A stretch of DNA of 64,000 nucleotides from an uncultured Acetatifactor sp. (GTDB taxonomy: Bacteria > Bacillota > Clostridia > Lachnospirales > Lachnospiraceae): contig NZ_CAJUCP010000001.1 in NCBI RefSeq assembly GCF_910585425.1, positions 1-64,000 on the forward strand. The letters are read 5' to 3'. Below, piece after piece: positions 36,287-44,746 of this stretch. Within the stretch, counting starts at the first letter, position 1. Every line of letters starts with the position of its first letter. The notes under the pieces were generated by a model. That model made no database searches, was not told where the DNA came from, and saw only the letters and a list, made by a program, of their open reading frames with translations. The translations under genes were made by a program, and so were the position numbers.

Positions 36287-37328
36287 TCACTACACCTTCT
36301 TTCAAATCTCTCGCAATACTACTTTTTGATCTTCCAACCAGTATTTCTATTTCTCTGACTGTAAATTTCTGACTCTGAAGTTTTTTTAAATCTCCCGGTT
36401 TTTCATTACAGACTGCATAGTAAAGCCTTCTAAAATAGTCCATACCATCACTTGGATTGCTAAATGCAACGGACGTTTTAATCAAATTTTTCAGTTCCCC
36501 CGGATACGGTATCCGTGGCATTAGTTTCATTATTTTACGGAACAAACGGATATCTCTATTTGCCAGTTTTAATTTATCAAGATATTGATCTAACATCTTC
36601 TCTGCAATCGAAAGAAGATCTTCTTGAGTATATCTATCAAAATCAATGACTGAATCAAATCTTCTAATTAATGCTTTATCAAAGTATTTATAAAGATTAG
36701 TTGTAGCAACTAAAACTACATTTTCATTCATCCGGTCAAATTCTTTCAACATGGCAGAGGTTGCCCGCCCCATTTCCCGCAGATCATTCTGATTCGTTCG
36801 ATCTAAAGCCAAAGCGTCGATTTCATCAAACATAACAATTACCTTATTCGGTTGAACGAAACTATTTATTTCCTTGAACAACATGGATAAATTCTTTTGT
36901 GTCTGTCCCAGCTTACTATCAATCACTGCTGAAAAGTCCACCATAAAAATTTCTCTATTCAATATTCGTGCAAGTTGCTTAACTGCCTCCGTCTTCCCTG
37001 TTCCTGGTGCCCCCTGAAACAAAAACTTATTAATTCCAATATGATGTTCAATTGCATTTACTACCCCCAATAAATCACTGGTAATTACATCCGGAAGTAA
37101 CAGCATATCTTCTTTCCCACCAATTTTTTCAAAAAAGGGAGAAGCATTCTCCGACATCTGCGGTACAAACGTATTCACATTGGACAATAAGGACATAATA
37201 TACTCTGAAAGCTGATAATCTCCAGAAGCATCAAATCCTTTAGCGATTTCATAAGCTTCACTCCGAAAGCCCGCATCATTCTTTTCCGTATAATATTTTA
37301 TTAAGCTTATCACATTTTTTTTCTTCAT
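36279..37328 (-). CDS. AAA ATPase, IetA type, with C-terminal HTH
   Basis: The 349-residue protein has a central AAA domain: Walker A FQGAPGTGKTEAVKQL, Walker B VIVMFDEIDALALD, sensor 1 VVLVATTNLYKYF and arginine finger ALIRRFDSVI. The last 30 residues (FTVREIEILVGRSKSSIARD) look like a helix-turn-helix, which would let it bind DNA or control its own promoter. The ATG at 37328 has AAGGAGA 9 bases upstream. The downstream protease overlaps by 8 bp, so they form a two-gene unit in which the ATPase probably restrains or delivers substrates to the protease. Confidence 0.82.
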   Translation of the reverse strand: MKKKNVISLIKYYTEKNDAGFRSEAYEIAKGFDASGDYQLSEYIMSLLSNVNTFVPQMSENASPFFEKIGGKEDMLLLPDVITSDLLGVVNAIEHHIGINKFLFQGAPGTGKTEAVKQLARILNREIFMVDFSAVIDSKLGQTQKNLSMLFKEINSFVQPNKVIVMFDEIDALALDRTNQNDLREMGRATSAMLKEFDRMNENVVLVATTNLYKYFDKALIRRFDSVIDFDRYTQEDLLSIAEKMLDQYLDKLKLANRDIRLFRKIMKLMPRIPYPGELKNLIKTSVAFSNPSDGMDYFRRLYYAVCNEKPGDLKKLQSQKFTVREIEILVGRSKSSIARDLKEGVVNE

Positions 37329-37365
37329 GATACGCACTCTCCTTCTCATTTTTCTCTATGCTTTA

Positions 37366-37394
37366 GTTATAACACTTTGGGACGCATTTGTCAA
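37366..37394 (-). promoter_or_regulatory. Promoter of the IetAS-like operon with repeats
   Basis: Leftward TTGACA, 17 bp, TATAAC. Two direct copies of GTCCCAA (minus strand), 20 bp apart (37377-37383 and 37397-37403), flank the -35 box and lie on one face of the helix, a likely operator. Confidence 0.75.
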
Positions 37395-37411
37395 TATTGG
37401 GACAATATATC

Positions 37412-37463
37412 AAAAACCAAAAGAGCGTTTACGCACAATCTTGTAAATGCTCTTTTGGTTTTT
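37412..37463. terminator. Strong bidirectional terminator
   Basis: A 21-bp stem (AAAAACCAAAAGAGCGTTTAC with its complement, one mismatch) closes a 10-base loop. T-runs appear at both ends, so it stops leftward transcripts from the Fic unit and insulates the IetAS-like promoter. Confidence 0.85.
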
Positions 37464-37500
37464 CTCTAACAAATTTTATGTACAAAGTAGTCTGCCGCTG

Positions 37501-37959
37501 TTACGCCGCTTTCTGCTGGTGTCTCTGTGTTACATTCCCATCCCTGAAAGGGTGTATTTTCCACAGACATGCCAGAGAATCACAAAATTCAAGTGCTTGC
37601 TGCTGCCGTGTCATGTCTATCCACTTTTTCGCTCTCATATCCGAAAGCGTATGATGCACATCATTTACTATGTCAAAAGGGTCAGAATATTCTACTGATT
37701 GTCCGCCCAGCACGTCCTCTTCCCTGTAAATGGATATTGTTCTGGGTATGTCTGCCCATTCATAGAGATTTCCAAATATATATTCGTGCATTCCCAGCAG
37801 ATGCCCTGTATGATAGTCCCCGCTCAATGGGTTCAACGCCAAATCTTTTAAACGGTAAACAACATAATCCGCTTCTGCATTATCAAGCAGAACTTGATTC
37901 CGAATCCCCAATTTATTTCTGAGGATGGGAATATCATCATATAGATATGGGTCACGTAT
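37501..37959 (-). pseudogene. Damaged Fic protein with ATA at the start position
   Basis: The frame opens IRDPYLYDDIPILRNKLGIR, the usual Fic-toxin opening MRDPYLYDD, but the start codon is ATA, although AAAGGAG sits 7 bases upstream. The Fic domain runs through LLGMHEYIFGNLYEWAD to KIHPFRDGN, then leaves the family (VTQRHQQKAA) before the conserved R of HPFxxGNxR. The protein would lack the end of the catalytic loop. A TTG at codon 17 could still start a shorter product. It overlaps the antitoxin gene by 8 bp, the normal VbhA-VbhT arrangement. Confidence 0.75.
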
Positions 37960-38128
37960 CCGCAGGCTCCTTTATTTTGTACTTTTTATCCAGAAAAAGC
38001 TTTGCATCCTCCATAGTAACTTCTCCTCTTTTTTCTTTTTCAATATACTTTTTAAAATCTTCCGTGGGCTCCAGCCCATCTACTTTAATCATTCCTATTG
38101 CGTAGTCCCATGCTTGTGAATTTGTCAT
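37952..38128 (-). CDS. VbhA-like antitoxin of Fic
   Basis: The 58-residue protein MTNSQAWDYAIGMIKVDGLE followed by RGEVTMEDAKLFLDKKY fits the antitoxin VbhA family, whose inhibitory helix blocks the Fic active site. The ATG at 38128 has AAGGG 9 bases upstream, better than the ATG at 38137. With its toxin damaged, it is probably a leftover. Confidence 0.75.
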   Translation of the reverse strand: MTNSQAWDYAIGMIKVDGLEPTEDFKKYIEKEKRGEVTMEDAKLFLDKKYKIKEPADT

Positions 38129-38202
38129 AAACACCATCCCTTCCCCAATACCCCCCTGCTGTCCACAGGCAGATCAAGGTCGTCTTTCTCCATAACTGTC
38201 AT

Positions 38203-38640
38203 TTATTGTGTACTTCTGTTTTTGTCAGAATCATACGGATTTCCTTTCCTTCTGATAGTTTTAATCGTTTTAGCATCTTCTCGCTGCTTTATTCTCTGCT
38301 CCATAATCTCCATCAACGCTTCATACATACTCTCATCTCCTATCAACTCTTCAACTATTTTCCTATTTGCGCTAATGCTTACTTCCAAAACAGAATCTGC
38401 CAGCTCCCTGTCTGCCTTTTCTGTCATATGGTTCCTTTCATCCATCATCTTCTGTATGTCGCCCTTTTCCAGGTTTCCGGACAAGCCTTTCAGCCAGATA
38501 TGCGCCTCTTGGTCCAGTTCGCCTGTGACGACTATTTGTGTAGGAAACCATGTCTTTCCCTCAACATAATAGATTCCCTCGTAAGCTTTCGCCACCTTGC
38601 ACCCATGCCCTTCAAGATAGCGGAATAGCTCTGACGTCCC
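38203..38640 (-). pseudogene. C-terminal part of a PD-(D/E)XK transposase-like (Rpn) protein
   Basis: From GTSELFRYLEGHGCKVAKAY through TQIVVTGELDQEAHIWLKGL to SVLEVSISANRKIVEELIGD the frame matches the C-terminal two thirds of the Rpn/PD-(D/E)XK family common in Lachnospiraceae. The N-terminal nuclease part is replaced by unrelated sequence at about 38640, so the frame from 38727 is an accidental fusion. Confidence 0.65.
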
Positions 38641-38641
38641 G

Positions 38642-39022
38642 CCCAGCGGAAAAGCCCACACCGCCCAAGGGGAGGCTATCCGTATCGCGGGGCGTGTTGA
38701 CCACGAAATTACGTCCAACGGCGGCATGAACTGGGACAGCGATTACAGAAAAATGCTGTGGATATTTCCCCTGTATCTGCGTTTGGGGAATCCGCTCAAA
38801 GATGAGGATATTGCCCAGGCGGAACGAATCGCCCATCTTTTGAAGGACAGCCGGGATGATGGAACTTTGAGCATGCAGCTGTGCGCTTATGCGGTCGCTT
38901 GGGTGCTGTTGAATCCGAAGGTATTGCCGCCGTTGGAATGCTACAGTAGGCATCATACCTCTCGATATGCCCAGCATCTTTTGCCAAAAGCCAAAATCTT
39001 CTTGACAGCCCCTCTTAAATGA
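38642..39022 (+). pseudogene. Unrecognised rightward gene fragment
   Basis: An open frame reads SGKAHTAQGEAIRIAGRVDH and continues with DYRKMLWIFPLYLRLGNPL and VLPPLECYS before drifting off. It has no start with a ribosome site and begins exactly where the Rpn fragment on the other strand ends, so it is the other side of one recombination junction. I cannot name the family. Confidence 0.4.
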
Positions 39023-39123
39023 GATATATTTACGGTTTCTTCCAGGGGATTTTCTGAGACATGGATGTCTGTTTTGAAATATCCGATTGCGGAATGATGC
39101 CGATGAGGATATAATGGAAAAAG

Positions 39124-39154
39124 AACCGGACGACTGCGCTGCAGTCATCCGGTT
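39124..39154 (-). terminator. Terminator of the FecR/WG lipoprotein gene
   Basis: AACCGGA-GACTGC arms pair over 14 bp with one mismatch; TTCTTTTT follows leftward, 60 bp after the stop codon. Confidence 0.75.
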
Positions 39155-39212
39155 TCGTTGCTCCTATGCTGCTTGGTTCGCTGCTCCATGACAGGCAAGG
39201 AATCTGGCCTGC

Positions 39213-41207
39213 TTAATTTATAAACAGTGCTTTATTTTCTTCCCCCTGGAAAATCACAAATAAGTCGCCATACAAGACAGCACCGTCCGCCGGATACCCC
39301 TGCGTCACTTTCCGGAAATCCATATCGACCACATAGGCCATGCCGTCCCCCTCGACAATCATCGCATAGCCGTTATAATAGGCCGAGCAGTCCGCCATGT
39401 CCGGCATATCTATCCGGCTGCCCTGTTCATCCAAATAGAAATACTCGCCCTCCTCTGCCGCCAGATACCATCCCTTCTCTGTCAGCTCAATATACTCATA
39501 CTCCGCAAGGATGATGTCGGACAGATTGGTGACCTCGCGATACTCATTCAGTTCTGCTCTGGAAAAGTCCAACAGGAAAGATTTGCTGTTTCCATCCTGA
39601 TACTGAAGGCATAGTACCATCTGCATTCCCCGATTGCCATACCACTGTGCATCACTGTAATACTCTTGAATAGACCAACTAACTTCCTCATGCCGCTCAT
39701 GCTGGCCCAAAAAAGTCTGCCGTGCCTCATCAGTGGTCATATCAATCTCATAATACTGCTGTGCCTGACAGTCAAACAGGGCGATTGCGGCACCCATCTC
39801 CCATGACATAACAGGCATATAGCCATCCTTCACCGTTGACGGTATATACCGGGGCATCGCATCACCGACTCCTGCACCGGTTACCTGGGAACCGGATATT
39901 TCCGGGTCCGGTTCCACATAGATATCGCTGTGTGGCTGCCATCCGGCTGCTTTCCACATATCCTCCCTTGCGTCATCGATGCGCTGGACGCTTCCATCCG
40001 TCCGCACCAGAAACAGTCCGTCATCTATAGTGGAATAGTAAAAGGAGCCGTCCTGTACCGGGCTTACCCCGCCGCACCAGGCATCCTCACCTAATTCAAT
40101 CTGTGTGACGATGCTGTCGCTTTCAATGTCATAACAGCAGACCACGTTGTTTTGGACATAGGTAATCTTGCCTTCCCCTATTTTGGCTGATATGCCCTCT
40201 GTGCCTTCCAGGGGAACCGTCAACAGCTCTCTCCCTTCCCTGTCAAAAAAGGTACACTGCTCCTCGTCTCCCAGTGCAAAGATTCCGTCATATGACGGCT
40301 CGCAATAATAGTACGGATACCGGGCGGGGACGATTTCTTCTCCCTGCTCATTGACTGCCCCGCACAGATCGTCTTTCTCTATCAGAATGGCCCCGCCTCC
40401 GCTTGCCAGGATGTCCCCGCCTATGTCCATTATCCGGGTCTCGGCCAAGCCTTCTTCCGTTTCATCTGTCCCATCCTGCGTTTCCTGGTCGGGTTCCTCA
40501 TCTCCAGGGTCCCCGCCTCTTACATCCAGTCCGGAGGCTTCCAGAATCTTCTGGCACAGAGCCTCGTCCGCCAAAAGCTCTTCCAGCACAAATGCCGGGA
40601 TATCCGACACCCCGAACTTTTCCACATGGATTTCGGCCATGCCGTCCTGGATGGAAAGCACCGCGCGCTCCCCTGCAGACACGGATTCCCTTTCCTCCTC
40701 ATCCTGCTCTGGAATTGCTATGCTGCCCTCCACAGTGCCTTCCAGAATGTATACAAACATATGTTCGCTATCTGCTGTCTCCACCCATCCGCAGGTGCCT
40801 CGGATTCCCACCATCATTGTGGAGCTCCTGATTTCAAAGCTTTCCTCATCGGCAAGTGGTTCTGCCACATGGAAGAACAGATTTCCGCTTTTCACATGAG
40901 CCGTCAGCGCCTTTCCTTCTTTTTCTACTTCTATTTCGCTGGATTCGTCCAGCTTCGCAACCTTTGCCTCATCCAGGTCGATCCAGGCATAGCTCTCGCG
41001 CTGAGTCCCTACCTGATAGCCATTGTAAAGCCCCAGCCTTTCGATAAGCTCCACCTCGTTTCCCTTTCCGTCCGCAACGCCTACCATTCCCTCGGACTTT
41101 ATCAAGTGCATGGAAGCTGCTGTCTCCTTCTGCCCACAGGCAGACAGCATGAGGCATGCCATTAGAACTAAGGCGGCCTGATTTGCATGCTTTCGTATCG
41201 TGTTCAT
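39213..41207 (-). CDS. Lipoprotein with FecR and WG-like domains
   Basis: The 664-residue protein has a lipoprotein signal (LMACLMLSAC, lipid Cys24), a FecR-type domain (about 40-145, ending MVGIRGTCGWVE), an acidic Asp/Glu/Thr linker near 240-265, and a C-terminal beta-rich region with KDG/WG-like repeats (GGGAILIEKDDLCGAVNEQG). FecR domains in Firmicutes occur in surface sensors and scaffolds. It would sit outside the membrane. GAGGAGG lies 7 bases before the ATG, and a terminator follows. It is alone in its transcript. Confidence 0.75.
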   Translation of the reverse strand: MNTIRKHANQAALVLMACLMLSACGQKETAASMHLIKSEGMVGVADGKGNEVELIERLGLYNGYQVGTQRESYAWIDLDEAKVAKLDESSEIEVEKEGKALTAHVKSGNLFFHVAEPLADEESFEIRSSTMMVGIRGTCGWVETADSEHMFVYILEGTVEGSIAIPEQDEEERESVSAGERAVLSIQDGMAEIHVEKFGVSDIPAFVLEELLADEALCQKILEASGLDVRGGDPGDEEPDQETQDGTDETEEGLAETRIMDIGGDILASGGGAILIEKDDLCGAVNEQGEEIVPARYPYYYCEPSYDGIFALGDEEQCTFFDREGRELLTVPLEGTEGISAKIGEGKITYVQNNVVCCYDIESDSIVTQIELGEDAWCGGVSPVQDGSFYYSTIDDGLFLVRTDGSVQRIDDAREDMWKAAGWQPHSDIYVEPDPEISGSQVTGAGVGDAMPRYIPSTVKDGYMPVMSWEMGAAIALFDCQAQQYYEIDMTTDEARQTFLGQHERHEEVSWSIQEYYSDAQWYGNRGMQMVLCLQYQDGNSKSFLLDFSRAELNEYREVTNLSDIILAEYEYIELTEKGWYLAAEEGEYFYLDEQGSRIDMPDMADCSAYYNGYAMIVEGDGMAYVVDMDFRKVTQGYPADGAVLYGDLFVIFQGEENKALFIN

Positions 41208-41283
41208 TCTGTTTCCTCCTCATTGGTCTTGCTTTCATTCTATCTTTGTAGGTTATTGTTTGGGCAACGGAAACAGTATACAC

Positions 41284-41718
41284 CTAAAAAGGCGTGATGT
41301 CACTGTTTTTTGCTGCTTTATGCAGTTTGAAAATGTGCAGTCCTTGACTCAAATCGCTTAATCCAGCGTTACGGAATATTGTGGCCATGCGGTGCTTTAG
41401 GTTGGTTGCAGTGTTCCCCTTGCCCGTCCTGGTCCGTACAATCAAGCTATCGGCATCATGGTCACTTTGCATAAGCCATATGGTTTTCAAGACCTTCAGA
41501 ATCTCTGCAGTCAAGGCAATCTTCCTCGCCTTTTCGTTTTTGGCACTCCCCTCTACAAGGACATATTTGTTGCTTCCTTCCCCGCCTGCCCTGTTTTTGG
41601 CTACAGAGCGGCTTTTGTCAATCGTTAGGATTCCCTGCTCCAGATCCACGTCCCTCCAGCGAAGGGCCAACATTTCCCCGCAACGCATACCGGTATAGAA
41701 ATTCACTTTATTACCCAT
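41284..41718 (-). pseudogene. Chimeric tyrosine recombinase fragment
   Basis: The 144-residue frame starts MGNKVN and then joins a phage-type integrase core (FYTGMRCGEMLALRWRDVDL, with the first catalytic Arg) up to QGLHIF, where the HxLR motif should follow but is replaced by KLHKAAKNS and a stop. His, second Arg and Tyr are missing, so it cannot recombine DNA. GGGAGG and a good promoter precede the ATG; these seem to belong to another gene whose first codons were joined to the integrase. Confidence 0.7.
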
Positions 41719-41752
41719 AATGAGCCTCCCATTAATGTCATCGATTAAATTC

Positions 41753-41780
41753 ATTATACTACATCATCAAGATTCATCAA
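41753..41780 (-). promoter_or_regulatory. Promoter with repeated operator-like motif
   Basis: Leftward TTGATG, 16 bp, perfect TATAAT. GATTCATCAAT (41771-41781) and GATTCATTAAT (41792-41802) are near-identical direct repeats 21 bp apart, as expected for a repressor site. Confidence 0.6.
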
Positions 41781-41805
41781 TAATGTAATGCGATTCATTA
41801 ATGCG

Positions 41806-42024
41806 ATACACTAAAGCTACCCTGAAATATCTTATTTTATCTATCTTTCTCATTCTCTCGCTTGCTGACAGACATTTATACGTCCACGTAACTCAGGTTC
41901 CATCTCCATTTCCCTGCTTCTCCTTTCCGCTGCAAAAGGGAGCCTATGGATATGCCCCCATAAGCCCCCTTTGATATCTGTGGTCCTCTGTCCCCTTTTC
42001 CGCCCTCTACGGCCTATGCTGCAG
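41806..42024. other. Intergenic, nothing recognised
   Basis: About 220 bp without coding potential, terminator or repeat that I can support. Confidence 0.35.
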
Positions 42025-42168
42025 TCATGCTGCTTTCTTCGGCTTCGTCTGTTTCAGGGCCGCGATTGCCCTGTCATAGATCTCCGGCGTCATCTGGCTG
42101 AGGCTGCCGATCTTATAGCGCCTTAGCACCTCGTCAAGTGATACCCCGGTCCTGTTCAGCTCCGCCAT
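42025..42168 (-). CDS. 47-residue helical protein or fragment
   Basis: The ORF MAELNRTGVSLDEVLRRYKI ending ALKQTKPKKAA resembles the small C-terminal helical tail of phage-linked proteins (MTPEIYDRAIAALKQTK). It follows the 477-residue gene by about 90 bp. It may be a real short gene at the end of the array or a remnant. Confidence 0.35.
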   Translation of the reverse strand: MAELNRTGVSLDEVLRRYKIGSLSQMTPEIYDRAIAALKQTKPKKAA

Positions 42169-42261
42169 CAGCACCACTTCTTTCCGGTTTCCGATATATC
42201 CCTGCCCCTCCTGGCCGTCCTGCACGGATTTTCCGGCATCCCTTTCCGTCCCCGCTCTCTC

Positions 42262-43695
42262 CTACACCAGAAAATAGCCATCAATATCTGACTTGTTTTT
42301 CAGGATTTTGTTTTGACAAACCCCGCAATGCTCTGCCAGCTTCACGGAACCCTCAAACGCAACATTTGCGTCCTCTGAAAATGCCCAATCCACCAGAGAG
42401 CTGAATCTCTTGATTTCCTTCTCCATCTGCCCCATCAGGTGCTGATACTGCAGAGCCAGCGTTTCCTCCAGTTCTATCCTGCCCTGATTGTACTGAAGCA
42501 TTATCCTCTGTTCCTCTTCCGCCATGGTGTCTTTCGCTATTCCATACAGAACCATTCCGGCCACGTTTCCAATGACGGCTCCCAAAACAGGAATCGGTAT
42601 AAGCACTTCTCCTAAAACAGCAGACACCGCGCTCACCGTTGCATCCAAACAGAATATCTCGGAATGGATTAGAAAATCCTCCTCGTTAATGACTCCAGCT
42701 TTCAGCCTCCCTGCTTCCGCGAGCACGCCGAATACTGCAGAAACAAAAGCCGATGCCACTGCGGCAGGAGTTGCGGTAAAGTTGCTCATCCCATATACGG
42801 CCGCTCCTCTGATGCCGCCCTTTGCACTGGCTCCGGCGGTGTCTATTCCAAGCTCCTTCCAGTCGTCTCCGTCAAATTGCGACAGTCTCCTCCCGGCCTT
42901 GCGCTTCCTGTACACTCCCATGCAAAATGCCATGCCGCCTTCCGCCGCCAAGGCGACTGCTGAAGCCTTGTACAGCTCTCTCCCAGATGGCTGGCTCTTT
43001 TGATACAGCCTTTCGCGCTTTTCCTGATTGTGCCCTTTGATACGCTGTTCTTCCTGCGATATCGTCTTACTGGCAACATTTCTCTGCGCGTCCCTATAAT
43101 CAATTACAGAAGGCTCGATATCGGAAAAAGCAATGTCCTTATCCCGAAAGAATTCATGGACATACTTCCATAGTCCGTAATCTTCCCCTGCCAGTTTTCT
43201 ACCTTCCTTTTCCGGCAGCTCGAACAGATATTTTAACCGTTCATAGTAATCCTTGGGAATCTGATATTTTCCGCCGTTTTTTATGTAATCCGGATATTTT
43301 TCCAGGTGCCCTTTCACGGCATCCAGGCTCAAATGCTTCCCTCTAAATTTCTGCTGATAGCCTATCCCGTATCCTATAAAGTCCACTGGGCCGTTATCAT
43401 CAATCAGGGAATACCCCCTGCCCGCTCCATCTGCCAGGTTTCTTGCATTTTCAAAATAGACCTGCATCCTTTCCGCGATAAAGCCGTGCATCCCTTTTGC
43501 CCCGCCTCGGTTTGTCTGCAACAGTCTGCTGACGGATTCCTTCAGCTCCCCGATTTCCCTCAACGCATTGTCCAGGTTGATATCCTGCTGCGATAAACCT
43601 TTCAGCAATTCGTTAATGCGCATTTGATTTATGTAGTTAATCCAGGAAGCAACGGCCTGTTCCTGCGTACCCTTTACAATTCTTTCCCCATGCAT
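42262..43695 (-). CDS. 477-residue membrane protein of the WYL array
   Basis: I do not recognise the family. Residues 1-235 are soluble, with a basic region rich in Tyr, Lys and Glu; residues about 240-260, 290-335 and 350-390 form Gly/Ala-rich hydrophobic stretches (AAVASAFVSAVFGVLAEAG, IPVLGAVIGNVAGMVLYGI); the end is again soluble, with two late cysteines (CGVCQ). The layout is a soluble head plus a membrane-inserting middle. GAGGT lies 7 bases before the ATG, 10 bp after the glycine-zipper gene. It may be an effector partner of that gene. Confidence 0.6.
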   Translation of the reverse strand: MHGERIVKGTQEQAVASWINYINQMRINELLKGLSQQDINLDNALREIGELKESVSRLLQTNRGGAKGMHGFIAERMQVYFENARNLADGAGRGYSLIDDNGPVDFIGYGIGYQQKFRGKHLSLDAVKGHLEKYPDYIKNGGKYQIPKDYYERLKYLFELPEKEGRKLAGEDYGLWKYVHEFFRDKDIAFSDIEPSVIDYRDAQRNVASKTISQEEQRIKGHNQEKRERLYQKSQPSGRELYKASAVALAAEGGMAFCMGVYRKRKAGRRLSQFDGDDWKELGIDTAGASAKGGIRGAAVYGMSNFTATPAAVASAFVSAVFGVLAEAGRLKAGVINEEDFLIHSEIFCLDATVSAVSAVLGEVLIPIPVLGAVIGNVAGMVLYGIAKDTMAEEEQRIMLQYNQGRIELEETLALQYQHLMGQMEKEIKRFSSLVDWAFSEDANVAFEGSVKLAEHCGVCQNKILKNKSDIDGYFLV

Positions 43696-43705
43696 TCACT
43701 GACCT

Positions 43706-44545
43706 CTACACCGCTTTATTCAGCATCTCTGACAGTGACAAGGTATCGTTCACCAAGCCGCCCAGCTGATACTGCACTTCCTCTTTCAATTCCAGGTAAT
43801 CCATCTCCCTGTATTCCCGTAAGGTTCCATGGAGCTTGTTGAGCCTTCCATACAAAGTTACGGTCTCCTTGCTCAGGCCTTCCACTTTTCCGCCTGTTTC
43901 CCGCATCTGTCCGACCGTGCGCATGATTTCCCGTCCTTCCTTTGCGGCTTTGTCGGCAATTTTCTTATTTTTGATGCCCAATACAGCAGTGGATACTACA
44001 ACAGCGCCGCCAGCGATAGTCCAGCCAACGGGTCCCGCCAGCATAAGCAGGGCCTGTCCGCCGGCCACGCCTGCACCACCGGCAGACAGGGCCCCGCCGC
44101 CAAGCCAGGCCAAAGCCGCGTTCGTTGCAGCTGCGCCGGATAAGGTGGAGATTGCTGTCCCTGTAGAGGCCGTCCCAAATGTGGTTGCAACCCACAATGC
44201 CGCAGTGGGCGCTGCGGCTGCGACAGCTGTACCGCCCGCCACACCTGCCGCGATATTTATGCCTGCCTTTTTCGCCTCATGGTAGGCCTGTTCCGCATAC
44301 TCTTCTTTCTCATGGAACTTTTCCCGCTCAAAATCAATCTTTTGCGTTATGATATTATATTCTTTTGGGCGGTTTGCGATGCTGTTGACCAGGTCTTCGA
44401 TTTTCTGAATCAATTCAATGGAAATCCGTCTGCGTTCATACAGTCGCTGGACTTCCCGCTGCGTCTTTCCATAAAAATCATTATATTCGGCGAGAGCTTT
44501 CCCGTAGTCTTCCAGCACCTGCTTTTTATATTTTGAGTAAAACAT
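43706..44545 (-). CDS. 279-residue coiled-coil/glycine-zipper protein
   Basis: Residues 1-90 are charged helices likely to form coiled coils, 93-195 are an extreme Ala/Gly-rich hydrophobic stretch (GVAGGTAVAAAAPTAALWVA, LAWLGGGALSAGGAGVAGG, AGPVGWTIAGGAVVVSTAVL) and 200-279 are charged helices again. Coiled coil, membrane hairpin, coiled coil is the layout of alpha-helical pore formers such as ClyA, and also of bacterial dynamin-like partners; no GTPase motif is present. There is no export signal, so it would act inside its own cell. GGAGA precedes the ATG. It sits in the WYL-controlled array. Confidence 0.6.
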   Translation of the reverse strand: MFYSKYKKQVLEDYGKALAEYNDFYGKTQREVQRLYERRRISIELIQKIEDLVNSIANRPKEYNIITQKIDFEREKFHEKEEYAEQAYHEAKKAGINIAAGVAGGTAVAAAAPTAALWVATTFGTASTGTAISTLSGAAATNAALAWLGGGALSAGGAGVAGGQALLMLAGPVGWTIAGGAVVVSTAVLGIKNKKIADKAAKEGREIMRTVGQMRETGGKVEGLSKETVTLYGRLNKLHGTLREYREMDYLELKEEVQYQLGGLVNDTLSLSEMLNKAV

Positions 44546-44578
44546 TTACGCTAATCTCCTGTATGTTGATTGATTCCC

Positions 44579-44746
44579 TTATTTCTTTTTAGAGAATTTG
44601 TAGTTGTCGGTTTCCAGGATAACCTCTTCCTTTTTTTCATCCCTCTTCTCTTTTATTTTTTTCCCTAAGAAGATTGCTGTACCAGCTAATATGGTACCTA
44701 TCAATGCGTTATTTGCCCCCTTATGCTGCTCAAATTCGTTTTTCAT
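44579..44746 (-). CDS. 55-residue single-helix membrane protein
   Basis: MKNEFEQHKGANNALIGTIL, then a short hydrophobic helix, then a Lys-rich tail ending KFSKKK. GGAGG lies 7 bases before the ATG, which overlaps the zinc-ribbon gene stop by 4 bp (ATGA). It resembles small toxins or membrane modulators in size only. Confidence 0.6.
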   Translation of the reverse strand: MKNEFEQHKGANNALIGTILAGTAIFLGKKIKEKRDEKKEEVILETDNYKFSKKK

